Origin: Bradyrhizobium sp. CCBAU 53351
GTDB lineage: Bacteria; Pseudomonadota; Alphaproteobacteria; Rhizobiales; Xanthobacteraceae
Length of the DNA: 64,000 nt
Reading direction: 5' to 3'
NCBI RefSeq assembly: GCF_015291745.1
Contig: NZ_CP030059.1
Span: forward strand, 7,157,501-7,221,500
The notes below the pieces were generated by a model. That model ran no database searches. It was not told the origin of the DNA and saw only the letters and a program-made list of their open reading frames with translations. Of this stretch, positions 17,253 to 28,600 are shown piece after piece. Numbering within the stretch: the first letter of the stretch is position 1; the number at the start of each line of letters is the position of its first letter. The position numbers were made by a program, and so were the translations under genes.

Positions 17253-19711
17253 GACGCGCGCTGTGGATTCTCGCGGTGCTGCTCAGCCATTGGCGGCGTC
17301 ACAAGATGCAGTTCGCGACGCTGCTGATCGGGCTGATCGCGGCGACCGCGCTGTGGAGCGGCGTGCAGGCCATCAACCAGCAGGCCCGCACCGCCTATGA
17401 CCGCGCCGCGGCGACGTTCGGCGGCAGCCGCACGGCCATGCTGGTCGCGCCGCATGCGGCAACGTTCTCGCAGGACCTGTTCGTCAAGCTGCGCCGCGCC
17501 GGCTGGCCGGTGTCGCCGGCGCTGGAGGGCCGGGTCCAGATCAACGGCCGCTCGGTGCGGCTGCTCGGGATCGAGCCGGTGACGCTCCCGGTCGATGTCG
17601 GCAATGCGCCGCGCCTTGGTGCCGCGGATCTCGGCAGTTTCGTTGCACCGCCGGGCCAGACGCTGGTGGCACGGGAAACGCTGCGCGATCTGCGGGAGCA
17701 GGAGGGCGCGGCGCCTCCGACCAGCGACGGCGCAACATTGCCGCCGCTGCGCGTGCTGCCGCAGCTGGTGCCCGACGTGCTGGTGGTCGATATCGGCGTG
17801 GCGCAGCGTCTCCTCAACAAGCCGGACCAGGTGTCGCGGCTGCTGATCGGCAAGCCGAGAAGCAAGCCCGCGCCGCTGGCCAGCGTTGTCGGCGATCAGT
17901 TGCAGCTGATCGAGCCGAGCGCGGAGACCGAGCTGGAGCACCTCACCGACAGCTTCCATCTCAACCTCACGGCGTTCGGCCTGCTGTCGTTTTTCGTCGG
18001 CCTCTTCATCGTCAACTCAGCCGTCGGCCTCGCCTTCGAGCAGCGGCTGCCGATGCTGCGGACGCTGCGCGCCTGTGGTGCCTCGGCGCGGCTCGTCAAC
18101 AGCGTGCTGGTGGTCGAGCTGGTGGCGCTGGCTCTCATCGCCGGGCTGATCGGGCTAGTTTGTGGCTATTTCATCGCGGCCGTGCTCCTGCCCGACGTCG
18201 CGGCCTCTCTGCGTGGGCTGTATGGCGCGCAAATCCCCGGGCAGCTCAGCTTGCGGCCCGAATGGTGGCTCGCCGGCATCGGCATCAGCATTGCGGGCGC
18301 GCTCGTCGCGGCGGCGACCAGCCTGATCAAGGCGATCCGGATGCCGGTGCTGGCAACGGCCCAGCCGCACGCCTGGCAGCAGCGGCAGCGCCGCTGGCTG
18401 ATCCTGCAGAGCCTGGCCGCCTGCGCCGTGTTCGCGGTCGCGCTGCTGCTGCTGCGCTATGGCGAATCGCTGATTGCGGGCTTTGGCGTGCTGGCGGCCC
18501 TGATGCTCGGCGCGGCCCTGATCCTGCCGGCCTTCCTCGAACTGCTCCTGCTGGCCGGCCAACGTGCTGCGCGAAAACCGCTGGCGCTGTGGTTCTGGGC
18601 GGACAGCCGGCAGCAGCTCTCTGGATTGTCGCTGGCGCTGATGGCGCTCCTGCTCGCCCTCGCCGTCAATGTCGGGGTCTCCACCATGGTGGGGACGTTC
18701 AGCCGCACCTTCATCGGCTGGCTCAACGGACGGCTCGCTGCCGACGTCTACATCAGCGCCGCCGACAACGCGCAAGGCACGGAGATCCGCAACTGGCTGA
18801 AGCAGCGCAGCGACGTTGAGGCGATCCTGTCGGGCGGCCGCGCCGAAGCGCAGGTTCAGGGCCAGCCGGTGGAGCTGCTCGGCCTGCCCGATCATGCACT
18901 CTATCGCGAGCGCTGGCCGCTGCTGGACGCCGCGCCCCGCGCCTGGACCCGGCTCGTGCCGGGGAATGCCGCCTTCATCAGCGAGCAGCTCAGCCGCCGC
19001 CTGAATGTGCGCATTGGCGACGTCGTCGAGGTGCCGGCACCTGGCGGGACCTGGGAGCTCGACATCGTCGGCATCTATGCCGATTACGGCAATCCCAAGG
19101 GACAGCTCGCGGTGAATGTCGCGGCGCTGATGCGGCAGTTTCCTCAGACGCCGCAGACGCGGATGGGCCTGATCGTTGCCAGGGAGAATATACCGGGCCT
19201 GATCTCGGCGCTGCAGAAGCAGTTTGCGCTCGACGACCGCAGCGTCGCCGACCAGGCGACGGTGAAGGCAGAATCGATCCGCATCTTCAACCGCACCTTT
19301 GCGGTCACGTCCGCGCTGAATGCGTTCACGCTCGGCGTCGCAGGCATCGCGCTGTTCACGAGCCTATTGACGCTGGCGAACTCCCGCCTGCCGCAACTCG
19401 CGCCACTATGGGCGATCGGCATCACGCGGCCGCGCCTCGCCGCGATCGAATTGACCAAGACGCTGTCGGTCGCGCTGTTCACATCGCTGCTGGCCGTGCC
19501 GCTCGGCCTCCTGGTGGCGTGGTGCCTGATCGCGATCGTCAACGTGAAGGCATTCGGCTGGCGGCTGCCTTTCCATGTGTTTCCGGCGCAGTTGATCGGG
19601 CTCGTCGCGGTGGCGCTGCTGGCCTCGTTGCTCGCGGCCTTGTTGCCGGTCGTGCGGCTCGCACGGATGCAGCCGGCCAGCCTCGTCAAGGTGTTCGCCA
19701 ATGAGCGCTGA
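17249..19711 (+). CDS. FtsX-like ABC permease, large two-module type
   Basis: An 820-residue permease with an N-terminal transmembrane segment (FATLLIGLIAATALWSG) and a periplasmic domain of about 200 residues. Clustered helices follow near 240-350, then a second pair of helices around 380-490, a second periplasmic region and a final three-helix FtsX block near 690-815. The duplicated FtsX arrangement and size fit permeases of the AttF/AttG or LolC/E-like type that act on lipids or lipoproteins. It overlaps the ATPase gene upstream and the lipocalin-like gene downstream, so the three form one coupled operon. Confidence 0.9.
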
Positions 19712-20783
19712 TCGAATGTCGCGCCGCGCCTTCGCCGGGGGCATCGCCGCGCTGGCGCTCGCTCGCTGCGCCGGCGCGCAAGGCTATGCCGGCCTCGGCG
19801 AGACCGCGGACGGCTTTGCGAAGGTGACGCCGGGAAAGACATTCGCATTTCCGGCTGATCACGGGCCGCATCCGGAGTTTCGCATCGAGTGGTGGTATCT
19901 GACGGCAAATCTCGTCGATGGCAGCGGTGCGGCGTGCGGCCTGCAATGGACGCTGTTCCGCCAGGCATCACAGCCGGGTCCGCAAGGCGAAGGCTGGGCC
20001 AATCGGCAGATATGGATGGCGCATGCGGCGGTGACGCGCGCCAACACCCATCGCTTCAACGAAGTGTTTTCACGTGGTGGCGTGGGCCAAGCAGGGGTCA
20101 CGGAAAAGCCGTTTGCGGCCTGGATCGACGATTGGGAGATGAAGGGGCTTGAGCACGCCGACGATCCCACCCTGGCACCGCTGACGCTGAAGGCCTCCAG
20201 CACGGATTTCAGCTACGCCCTGACGCTGGAGGCCAATCGTCCGGTCGTGCTGCAGGGCGATCACGGCTACAGCCGCAAATCGGAGCGCGGGCAGGCGTCC
20301 TATTATTACAGCCAGCCGTTCTACCGCGCGCGCGGCACGCTCACCATCGACGACAAGCCGGTCGCTGTCTCAGGGCAAGCCTGGATGGACCGCGAATGGA
20401 GCAGCCAGCCGCTCGACACTGACCAGACCGGCTGGGACTGGCTGTCGCTGCACCTGTCGTCCGGCGACAAGCTGATGCTGTACCGGCTGCGGAAGAAGGA
20501 CGGCAAGGACTATCCGTTCGGCAATTGGATCAGCGCTTCCGGCGAGACGCAGATGATCGCAGGCGGCGACATCCAGATGATTCCGAAAGCGACCGCGCAG
20601 GTCGCGGGACGCAAGCTGCCGGTGGAATGGCAGATCGCGATCCCGTCGCGCTCGTTCTCGATCCTCTGCAGGCCGCTCAATCCGAAGGCCTGGATGGGCA
20701 CCGGCTTTTCCTATTGGGAGGGACCGATCAGTTTTGCCGGGAGCCATGACGGCGTTGGCTATCTCGAGCTGACCGGGTATTAA
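19701..20783 (+). CDS. CrtC/AttH-type lipocalin-like exported protein
   Basis: A 360-residue protein with a twin-arginine-like signal (SRRAFAGGIAALALARC). The body has the CrtC/AttH hallmarks EWWYLTANL near residue 55, YSRKSE, and GQAWMDREWSSQ followed by GWDWLSLHL. These are double lipocalin-like domains related to carotenoid hydratase but mostly of unknown substrate. The cysteine in LARCAG could also be a lipobox-like site. The start overlaps the permease end by 11 bases. With the upstream ATPase and FtsX permease it matches the att-type arrangement, in which this protein probably receives or processes a hydrophobic molecule. Confidence 0.88.
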   Translation: MSADRMSRRAFAGGIAALALARCAGAQGYAGLGETADGFAKVTPGKTFAFPADHGPHPEFRIEWWYLTANLVDGSGAACGLQWTLFRQASQPGPQGEGWANRQIWMAHAAVTRANTHRFNEVFSRGGVGQAGVTEKPFAAWIDDWEMKGLEHADDPTLAPLTLKASSTDFSYALTLEANRPVVLQGDHGYSRKSERGQASYYYSQPFYRARGTLTIDDKPVAVSGQAWMDREWSSQPLDTDQTGWDWLSLHLSSGDKLMLYRLRKKDGKDYPFGNWISASGETQMIAGGDIQMIPKATAQVAGRKLPVEWQIAIPSRSFSILCRPLNPKAWMGTGFSYWEGPISFAGSHDGVGYLELTGY

Positions 20784-20810
20784 GCGCGGTCTCTTCAAGG
20801 GAACCGAGCG

Positions 20811-21200
20811 ATGTATCACCTCACCGCCCTCGTCACGCTGCTGGCGATCGCATTTTATTTCTTCACCGCCATCAACGTCTCGCGCTCGCGCACCAGGACC
20901 GGCGTCAAGGTGCCGGCGATGTCGGGCCATCCGGATTTCGAGCGCGCCTTCCGCATCCAGATGAATACGCTGGAATGGATGCCGATTGTCCTGCCGGCGC
21001 TCTGGCTGTTCGCGGTCTATATCGGCGATGCCGCCGCGGCCGGACTCGGCGCGGTCTGGATCGTCGGCCGCGTCGTCTACTTCATCGGCTATTCCAAGGC
21101 GGCGGCCAAGCGCGGTCCCGGCTTCATGATCCAGGGCGTCGCCGCGATGGCGCCGTGGGCGGGCGCACTGGGGGCGGTGGTGTTGCGGCTGGTGAAGTGA
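20811..21200 (+). CDS. MAPEG family membrane protein
   Basis: A 129-residue protein with four hydrophobic segments. It has the MAPEG pattern NVSRSRTRTGVKVPAMSGHP, then FERAFRIQMNTLEWMPIVLP, where the ERAxRxQxNxxE motif corresponds to the glutathione-binding helix, and later RVVYFIGYS. The family includes membrane glutathione transferases and leukotriene synthases; bacterial members are mostly uncharacterised. It sits 27 bases after the lipocalin-like gene with a weak ribosome site (AAGGGAACC) and may be the last gene of that operon. Confidence 0.88.
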   Translation: MYHLTALVTLLAIAFYFFTAINVSRSRTRTGVKVPAMSGHPDFERAFRIQMNTLEWMPIVLPALWLFAVYIGDAAAAGLGAVWIVGRVVYFIGYSKAAAKRGPGFMIQGVAAMAPWAGALGAVVLRLVK

Positions 21201-21218
21201 AGCATGGCATCACACCTG

Positions 21219-21265
21219 CTCGTGTCCCGGGCGCGGTGCAGCGTATAACGCTGCGCCGCTGTACC
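21219..21265. repeat. Left arm of an interspersed palindrome split by IS110
   Basis: CTCGTGTCCCGG (21219-21230) followed by a TGCAGCG/CGCTGCG hairpin is the approximate complement of the right arm ending CCGGGGCACGAG at 22462. In a normal copy the two arms would lie about 100 bases apart; here the IS110 element separates them. Confidence 0.65.
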
Positions 21266-21273
21266 GGCAACTG

Positions 21274-22374
<1,101 letters not shown>

Positions 22375-22376
22375 GG

Positions 22377-22462
22377 GACCCAGCAGGCGGCACGCTGTGC
22401 GGAGAGATGGGCCCCGGCTCTGCATCGCACCGCTGCGCGCTGCGATGCGTCCGGGGCACGAG
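22377..22462. repeat. Right arm of the interspersed palindrome split by IS110
   Basis: After the element the repeat resumes with GACCCAGCAGGCGG. It continues through GGGCCCCGGCTCTGCATCGC and a CGCTGCGCGCTGCG region to CCGGGGCACGAG at 22451-22462, which pairs with the left arm at 21219. It ends six bases from the stop of the following binding-protein gene. Confidence 0.65.
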
Positions 22463-22468
22463 AGAGCT

Positions 22469-23662
22469 TCACTTCGTCAGCGGGCAGCCGCTGTCCTTGG
22501 CGGTGAAGAATGCCTTGTCGCCGGGGACGGTGGCGAGCAGCTTGTAATAGTCCCAGGGCTTCTTCGACTCCGCCGGCTTCTTGACCTCGAACAGATACAT
22601 GTCGTGGACCATGCGGCCGTTCTCGAGCACCTTGCCGCCTTGCGCGAAATCGTCGTCGACCGGCAGCTCCTTCAGCTTCTTGGCGACGGCATCGGGATCC
22701 TTGGTGCCGGCGGCCTTGACTGCCTTGAGATAGCTCAGCGTCGCCGAATAGGTGCCGGCCTGGATCATGTTCGGCATCCGCCCGGTGCGCTTGAGGAAGC
22801 GCTCACCGAGATTGCGGCTCTTGTCGTTGACGTCCCAGTAATAGCCTTCCGTCAGCACCAGGCCCTGTGCGGCCTGCAGACCGAGGCCGTGCACTTCGGC
22901 GAGCGTCATCAAAAGACCCGCGAGCTTCTGGCCGCCGGAGACGATGCCGAATTCGGACGCCTGCTTGATCGAGTTGGTGGTGTCGAGGCCGGCATTGGCG
23001 AGGCCGACGATCTTGGCCTTGGAGCTCTGCGCCTGCAGCAGGAAGGAGGAGAAGTCCGAGGAGTTCAGCGGCACGCGCACCGAGCCGACCACCTTGCCGC
23101 CATTGGCGGTGACGATCTCGCTGGTGTCCTTTTCCAGCGCATAGCCGAAGGCGTAGTCCGCGGTGAGGAAGAACCAGGTGTCGCCGCCGGCCTTGGTCAG
23201 CGCGCCGCCGGTGCCGACGCCGAGCGCGCGGGTGTCGTAGGCCCAGTGGAAGCCGTAGGGCTGGCAGGCATCGCCCGTCAGCCGCGAGGTCGCGGCGCCG
23301 ACGACGATGTCGATCTTCTTCTTTTCCTTGGACAGCTCGTGGATCGCGAGCGCGACCGAGGAGGTCGTGAGCTCCGTGATCATGTCGACGTTCTCGACGT
23401 CGTACCAGCGCCGCGCGATCGACGCTGCAAGGTCGGGCTTGTTCTGGTGATCCGCGGTGACCAGCTCGATCTTCTGGCCGAGCACCTCGCCGCCAAAATC
23501 CTCGATCGCCATCTTGGCCGCCTCGACCGACCATTTGCCGCCGTAATCGGCATAGACGCCGGACTGGTCGTTGAGGATGCCGATCTTGACGCCTTGCGCG
23601 CCAGCCGGCGCCGCCAGCACCAAAGCAGAGGTTGCGACGGCGGCCAAAAGTGCTGATTTCAT
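22469..23662 (-). CDS. Branched-chain amino acid-type ABC substrate-binding protein
   Basis: A 397-residue periplasmic binding protein of the LivJ/LivK (Peripla_BP_6) family. It has a signal peptide (LLAAVATSALVLAAPAGAQG), then VKIGILNDQSGVYADYGGKW, the usual opening of the ligand cleft. It continues with ELTTSSVALAIHELSKE, DYAFGYALEKDT and a C-terminal WDYYKLLATVPGDKAF with a CPL end, a pattern common in Bradyrhizobium paralogues. No permease or ATPase gene is adjacent, so it probably feeds a transporter encoded elsewhere. The ligand could be an aromatic or short-chain acid as easily as an amino acid. Confidence 0.9.
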   Translation of the reverse strand: MKSALLAAVATSALVLAAPAGAQGVKIGILNDQSGVYADYGGKWSVEAAKMAIEDFGGEVLGQKIELVTADHQNKPDLAASIARRWYDVENVDMITELTTSSVALAIHELSKEKKKIDIVVGAATSRLTGDACQPYGFHWAYDTRALGVGTGGALTKAGGDTWFFLTADYAFGYALEKDTSEIVTANGGKVVGSVRVPLNSSDFSSFLLQAQSSKAKIVGLANAGLDTTNSIKQASEFGIVSGGQKLAGLLMTLAEVHGLGLQAAQGLVLTEGYYWDVNDKSRNLGERFLKRTGRMPNMIQAGTYSATLSYLKAVKAAGTKDPDAVAKKLKELPVDDDFAQGGKVLENGRMVHDMYLFEVKKPAESKKPWDYYKLLATVPGDKAFFTAKDSGCPLTK

Positions 23663-23783
23663 CTGTTAGCTCCCAGCAGTTTTCTGTTTTGAAATCGCGC
23701 GGATATTAGGGAAGAACCCCGGCCCTGCCCATGCATTTCAAGTTGGTCGTTAGTATGGGATTCTGCGCGCCACATTCTCAGTC

Positions 23784-23918
23784 GTCGTCCCGGGGCGCGA
23801 CGAAGCCGCGAACCCGGGACCCATAACCACAGGACGTGGTTTGGCGAAGACTCGGAGTGACCAGTTTCGCCCCACACTGCTCCCTGGGGTTATGGATCCC
23901 CGCGTCCGCGGGGATGAC
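23784..23918. repeat. Large interspersed inverted repeat, second copy
   Basis: The left part runs from GTCGTCCCGG to ACCCGGGACCCATAACC. The right part, GGTTATGGATCCCCGCG followed by CGCGGGGATGAC ending at 23918, is its complement. It shares the CCCATAACCACAGGA segment with the copy at 14953-15079, so both belong to one family. It fills most of the 292-base gap between the binding-protein gene and the RND gene. Confidence 0.8.
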
Positions 23919-23954
23919 AGCGGAGGGTGTGGGCGACAGACGTGGCCTCACTGA

Positions 23955-26900
23955 TTAAGCCACCATCTCCGGCTTCTTCCCCTCGTTCCGTCCCTCCGCC
24001 AGGTTCCGCACCACCACATAGAAGATCGGCGTGAACAACAGGCCGAACAGGGTGACGCCGATCATGCCGAAGAACACGGCGACACCGACCGCCTGCCGCA
24101 TCTCGGAGCCGGAGCCGGTCGAGACCACGAGCGGCAGCACGCCGAGGATGAAGGCGAAGGAGGTCATCAGGATCGGCCGCAGGCGCAGCCGGCAGGCCTC
24201 GATCACGGCCTCCAGCCGCGGCTTGCCTTCGTTCTCGATGTCGCGCGCGAATTCGACGATCAGGATCGCGTTCTTTGCGGCTAGCCCCACCAGCACGACG
24301 AAGCCGATCTGGGTGAGGATGTTGACGTCCTGTCCCATGAGGCGCACGCCGATGGTGGCGGCAAGCAGGCACATCGGCACGATCAGGATCACCGCGAACG
24401 GCAAGGTCCAGCTGCCGTATTGCGCGGCGAGCACGAGATAGACGAACAGCACGCAGATCGGGAACACGTAGAGGCCGGCATTGCCGCCGGTGATCTGCTG
24501 ATAGGAGAGGTCCGTCCATTCGAAGGTGAAGCCGCTCGGCAAGGTGTCGTCCGCCAGCTTCTTGATGGTGTTGAGCGCCGTGGTCGAGCTGGTGCCCGGC
24601 GCCGGCTCGCCCTGGAGCTCGGATGCGGCATAGAGATTGTAGCGCGCGACGCGGTCGGGGCCCGAGACATCCCTGAACTCGACCACGCTGCCGAGCATCA
24701 CCATGTCGCCGGAGGCGTTACGCGTGCGCAGGCGCGCGAGATCGCTGGGCTCCTTCCGGAACGGGAAGTCGGCCTGCGCGGTGACGTGATAGGTGCGGCC
24801 GAACAGGTTGAAGTCGTTGACATAGGTCGATCCGAAATAGCTCTGGATCGTGTCGTTGATGTTCGAGATCGGCACGCCGAGCTTCTGCGCCTTGGTGCGG
24901 TCGATGTCGACGAAGAGCTGTGGCGTGTTGGCGCTGAACGGCGAGAACACCGAGGGGCCGAGCAGCGAGGGCGATTTGCGCGCCGCGGCGACAAGCTCGT
25001 CGGTGGCCGCAGCGAGCATTTCGGGCCCGCGGCCCTGGCGATCCTGGATGCGGATGGTGAAGCCGCCGCCGGTGCCGATGCCGGGCACGGCCGGCGGCGG
25101 AATCACGATGATGAAAGCACCCTGGATCGCGGACAGGCGCTTGCGCAGCTCGACCGTGATGGCGTTCGCGGACAATCCCTTCTTGATCCGCGCCTCGGGC
25201 TCGTCGAACACCGGGAACAGAGCCGCCGCGTTGCCGGCCTGCGTGCGCGTCGCGCCGGAGAAGCCGGCAAAGGCGGCAACGCGGACGATGCCGGGCGTAT
25301 CCAGCGCGATCCGCTCGATCTCGCGCACGACCTCGGTGGTGCGCGCCAGCGAGGCCGCACCCGGCAATTGCACGGACACGATGACGTAGCCGCGATCCTG
25401 CGCCGGGATGAAGCCTTGCGGCGTGGTCGCGATCAGCCAGCCGGCGCTGCCGATCAGCACGACGTAGATCAGCAGCATCAGGACCGAATGCCGGATCACG
25501 AAATTGGCGAGGCCGGCATAGCCGTGCGCCAGCCGGTCGAACACGCGGTTGAACACGCCGGTGAAGGCGCCCCATGCCCGCGCGATGACATTCCAGTTCG
25601 CGGGCGGCCGCTTCGCCTCGTGGGGGGTGAGGATCTGCGAGGCCAGCGCCGGCGACAGCGTCAGCGAGCAGAAGCAGGAGATCGCGGTCGCAACCGCGAT
25701 GGTGACGGCGAATTGCTGGAAGAACTGCCCGGAAATTCCGCCGAGGAACGCCGTCGGCACGAACACCGCGCACAGCACCAGCGCGATCGAGACCAGCGCG
25801 CCGCCGACCTCCTCCATGGTTTTCAGCGCGGCGTCGCGCCGGCTCATGCCGTGCTCGAGATGCCGCTCGACATTCTCGACCACGACGATGGCGTCGTCGA
25901 CCACGATGCCGACGGCGAGGACGAGGCCGAACAGCGTGAGATTGTTGATGGAGAAGCCGAGCGCCGCCATCACCGCAAATGTGCCGACCAGCGACACCGG
26001 GATCGCGATGATCGGAATGATCGCGGGCCGCCATCCCTGCAGGAACACCAGCACCACGATGACCACGAGCAGCATGGCCTCGTAGATGGTCTTGATCAGC
26101 TCGTGGACGGACTGCGCGATGAACTCGGTTGGATTGTAACCGATGTTGTAGTCGAGACCTTTGGGGAAACTCTCCTTGAGCCTCGTCATGGTGTCGTTGA
26201 TGTTTTTTGCGGTGGCGAGCGCATTGGACCCGGGCCGCTGCGTCACCAGCATCGCAACCGCGGATTTGCGCAGCAGGAAGCTGTTGGTGGAGTAGGCCAG
26301 CGCCCCGAGCTCGATGCGGGCAACGTCGCGGAGCCGCACGACGCGGCCGTCGGAGCCCGCCTTGATCAGAATGTCCTCGAACTGCTTCTGATCCTTCAGG
26401 CGGCCGGTGAAGGTCAGGTTCGGCTGGAAGGCGCGGTCGGCGATCGGCGGCTCGGCGATCTGGCCGCCCGCGATCTGCACGTTCTGGGCGCGGATCGCCG
26501 CCAGCACCTCGGCCGAGGTCAGGCCGAGATTGGCGATCCGGTCAGGGTCGAGCCACAGCCTCATCGAATAGTCGCGCGCGCCAAAGATCTGGATGTCGCC
26601 GACGCCGTCGAGGCGCAGCAACTGGTCGCGGACCTGGAGCAGCGCGTAGTTGGAGATGTAGAGCTGGTCGAACGTGTCGTCGGGCGACAGCATGAACACG
26701 ACCATCAGGATGTCGGGCGAGTTCTTGCGCGTGGTGACGCCGTTGCGCTGGACTTCCTCGGGCAGCCGCGGCTGCGCGATCGCGACGCGGTTCTGCACCA
26801 GCACCTGGGCCTTGTCGAGATCGGTGCCGAGCTTGAAAGTGACGGTGATGGTGAGCTGGCCGTTCGAGGTCGCCTGGCTGTAGAGATACAGCATGTCCTC

Positions 26901-27122
26901 GACGCCGTTGATCTCCTGCTCGATGGGCGCTGCGACCGTGTCGGACACGGTCTGCGCGGAGGCGCCGGGATATTGCGTGGTGACGACCACGGTCGGCGGC
27001 ACCACCTGCGGATATTCGGAGACCGGCAGCGTGGTGTAGGCGAGCGCGCCGACGATCAGGAGCACGATCGACAGCACCATCGCCAGGATGGGCTGGTTGA
27101 TGGAGAGACGGCCGAGATTCAT
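23955..27122 (-). CDS. RND multidrug efflux permease, AcrB/HAE1 type
   Basis: A 1055-residue inner-membrane pump of full family length. It opens with the transmembrane start MNLGRLSINQPILAMVLSIV, followed by the first large periplasmic loop (YPQVVPPTVVVTTQYPGAS, GVEDMLYLYSQATSNG). The central helices carry the proton-relay pair in VGIVVDDAIVVVENVER and the second half carries the relay lysine in LVGLAAKNAILIVEFA. This HAE1 group exports hydrophobic drugs, bile acids or fatty acids. It overlaps the adaptor gene stop by four bases and is the second gene of that operon. Confidence 0.96.
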   Translation of the reverse strand: MNLGRLSINQPILAMVLSIVLLIVGALAYTTLPVSEYPQVVPPTVVVTTQYPGASAQTVSDTVAAPIEQEINGVEDMLYLYSQATSNGQLTITVTFKLGTDLDKAQVLVQNRVAIAQPRLPEEVQRNGVTTRKNSPDILMVVFMLSPDDTFDQLYISNYALLQVRDQLLRLDGVGDIQIFGARDYSMRLWLDPDRIANLGLTSAEVLAAIRAQNVQIAGGQIAEPPIADRAFQPNLTFTGRLKDQKQFEDILIKAGSDGRVVRLRDVARIELGALAYSTNSFLLRKSAVAMLVTQRPGSNALATAKNINDTMTRLKESFPKGLDYNIGYNPTEFIAQSVHELIKTIYEAMLLVVIVVLVFLQGWRPAIIPIIAIPVSLVGTFAVMAALGFSINNLTLFGLVLAVGIVVDDAIVVVENVERHLEHGMSRRDAALKTMEEVGGALVSIALVLCAVFVPTAFLGGISGQFFQQFAVTIAVATAISCFCSLTLSPALASQILTPHEAKRPPANWNVIARAWGAFTGVFNRVFDRLAHGYAGLANFVIRHSVLMLLIYVVLIGSAGWLIATTPQGFIPAQDRGYVIVSVQLPGAASLARTTEVVREIERIALDTPGIVRVAAFAGFSGATRTQAGNAAALFPVFDEPEARIKKGLSANAITVELRKRLSAIQGAFIIVIPPPAVPGIGTGGGFTIRIQDRQGRGPEMLAAATDELVAAARKSPSLLGPSVFSPFSANTPQLFVDIDRTKAQKLGVPISNINDTIQSYFGSTYVNDFNLFGRTYHVTAQADFPFRKEPSDLARLRTRNASGDMVMLGSVVEFRDVSGPDRVARYNLYAASELQGEPAPGTSSTTALNTIKKLADDTLPSGFTFEWTDLSYQQITGGNAGLYVFPICVLFVYLVLAAQYGSWTLPFAVILIVPMCLLAATIGVRLMGQDVNILTQIGFVVLVGLAAKNAILIVEFARDIENEGKPRLEAVIEACRLRLRPILMTSFAFILGVLPLVVSTGSGSEMRQAVGVAVFFGMIGVTLFGLLFTPIFYVVVRNLAEGRNEGKKPEMVA

Positions 27123-28330
27123 GACTTGTCACCCGGCTTGCCACCGGCGGGCGCGGTCTGCGGCGCGACCTTGGCGCCGACGCGGGCGCGCTGGATGCCG
27201 TTGACGATGACGCGGTCCTCCGCCTTCAACCCTTCGCGGATCACGCGCAGGCCGTCATCCAGCGGCCCGAGCACCACGGGACGCGCCTCGACGGTGTCGT
27301 CGGGCTTCACCACGAACACGATCTTGCGGGACTGGTCGGTCGCGACGGCAACATCCGGAATCAGCAGCGCCTCATAGGGCGCGCTGCCGATCAGCCTGAC
27401 ACGCCCGAACTGGCCGGGCAGGATCGACAGATCGGTGTTCTTGATCACCGCGCGGCTGCGTAGCGTGCCGGTGGAGACGTCGAGCCGGTTGTCGAGGAAG
27501 TTGATGGTGCCCTCATGCGACGGCTTGGTCTCGCCGGCGAGCGTCACCTGCACCGGGTTCGCCGTGTCGCGCGAGCTCGGGCGCCGGCCTTCGAACCACA
27601 GCTTGCTGTATTTGATGAAGGTCGCCTCATCCATGTCGAAATAGACGTAGATCGGATCAAGAGTGACGATGGACGTCAACAATGTCGACGTGCCGCTGTC
27701 GCTGCCCTGCACGAGATTGCCGGGACTGACGAGATGACGGCTGACGCGGCCCGTCAGCGGCGCCGTCACATGGGTGAACTCGATATTGAGCTTGGCGGCC
27801 TTCAGCGCGCCCTCGGCCTGCATCTCGGCGGCGTGTGCCGCCTGCAGGGCCTGACGGCGCTGGTCGACGGCTTGCTCGGAGACGGCGCTGCTCTGCACCA
27901 GGCTGAGGCCTCGGTCGAGCTCGCGCTTGGCAAGCTCCACCTTGGCGCGTGCGTCAGACAGCTGGCCCTCCGCTTGCGTCGCCACCGCCTCGAACGGGCG
28001 CGGGTCGATCACGTAAAGCAGGTCGCCCTGACGCACGATGGCGCCATCCTGGAATTCGACCGAGTTGACGAAGCCGCCGACGCGCGGGCGCACCTGCACC
28101 TCCTCGACCGCCTCGAAGCGCCCGGTGAACTCGTCCCAATCGGTGACGGTGCGCTTGACCGGCTGGGCGACGGTCACAGGCGCTGGCGGGGGAGCAGCGC
28201 CCTGCGAGGCCGGCTGCCCGCAACCGGTGAGCGCGAAAGTCGCACCGACAAACGCGGCGATTGCGCCCAGTCGAGCCAGGACGAGATCGTGCTTTTTGAC
28301 AAACCGCTCGCTTCCATCCGGTCCGCTCAT
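27119..28330 (-). CDS. RND efflux periplasmic adaptor lipoprotein, AcrA/MexA type
   Basis: From the ATG at 28330 the product is 403 residues. It has a signal peptide ending in the lipobox FALTGCGQ, so it is anchored as a lipoprotein. It shows the lipoyl half-motifs VEEVQVRPRVGGFV and GAIVRQGDLLYVIDPRPFEA, a helical hairpin (residues about 110-185), then FTHVTAPLTGRVS and the beta-barrel domain. It links the RND pump to an outer-membrane channel. It is first in a two-gene operon; no outer-membrane factor gene lies nearby, so a shared TolC-like channel is likely. Nine extra codons up to 28357 are possible but unlikely. Confidence 0.94.
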   Translation of the reverse strand: MSGPDGSERFVKKHDLVLARLGAIAAFVGATFALTGCGQPASQGAAPPPAPVTVAQPVKRTVTDWDEFTGRFEAVEEVQVRPRVGGFVNSVEFQDGAIVRQGDLLYVIDPRPFEAVATQAEGQLSDARAKVELAKRELDRGLSLVQSSAVSEQAVDQRRQALQAAHAAEMQAEGALKAAKLNIEFTHVTAPLTGRVSRHLVSPGNLVQGSDSGTSTLLTSIVTLDPIYVYFDMDEATFIKYSKLWFEGRRPSSRDTANPVQVTLAGETKPSHEGTINFLDNRLDVSTGTLRSRAVIKNTDLSILPGQFGRVRLIGSAPYEALLIPDVAVATDQSRKIVFVVKPDDTVEARPVVLGPLDDGLRVIREGLKAEDRVIVNGIQRARVGAKVAPQTAPAGGKPGDKS

Positions 28331-28600
28331 CCCAAATCCTCGCCAGTCCTCGTGCAAAAGCCGCAGGAAATGCTGGGTACGCCTCTACCTGCGGGCGCCA
28401 CAAGATGGGTGGCAAAGATGAACTCTTCAAGACCGCGGTGCGCGCAATGCTCGGACGAACGCCCTGGCCGGATGGCGGGTTGACAGCCCGATAGCCGGCT
28501 TCGCGCGCGGCGATGGCCAGCGTCTTCGCGCATGACGCCCGCAATGGGCTCGGCTAAGCTCTCCCTACAAAAACAAGGCAAATTGTCCGGGAGGACAGGC

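Noticed and set aside
24420..27377. 985-codon open frame on the plus strand
   Set aside because: It is antisense to the RND permease, full of charged low-complexity sequence typical of the complementary frame of GC-rich genes, and the RND protein is fully conserved on the other strand.
28331..28600. A small gene in the gap before the iron dehydrogenase
   Set aside because: Short frames on both strands lack ribosome sites and family resemblance. I see no gene here, only the probable divergent promoters.
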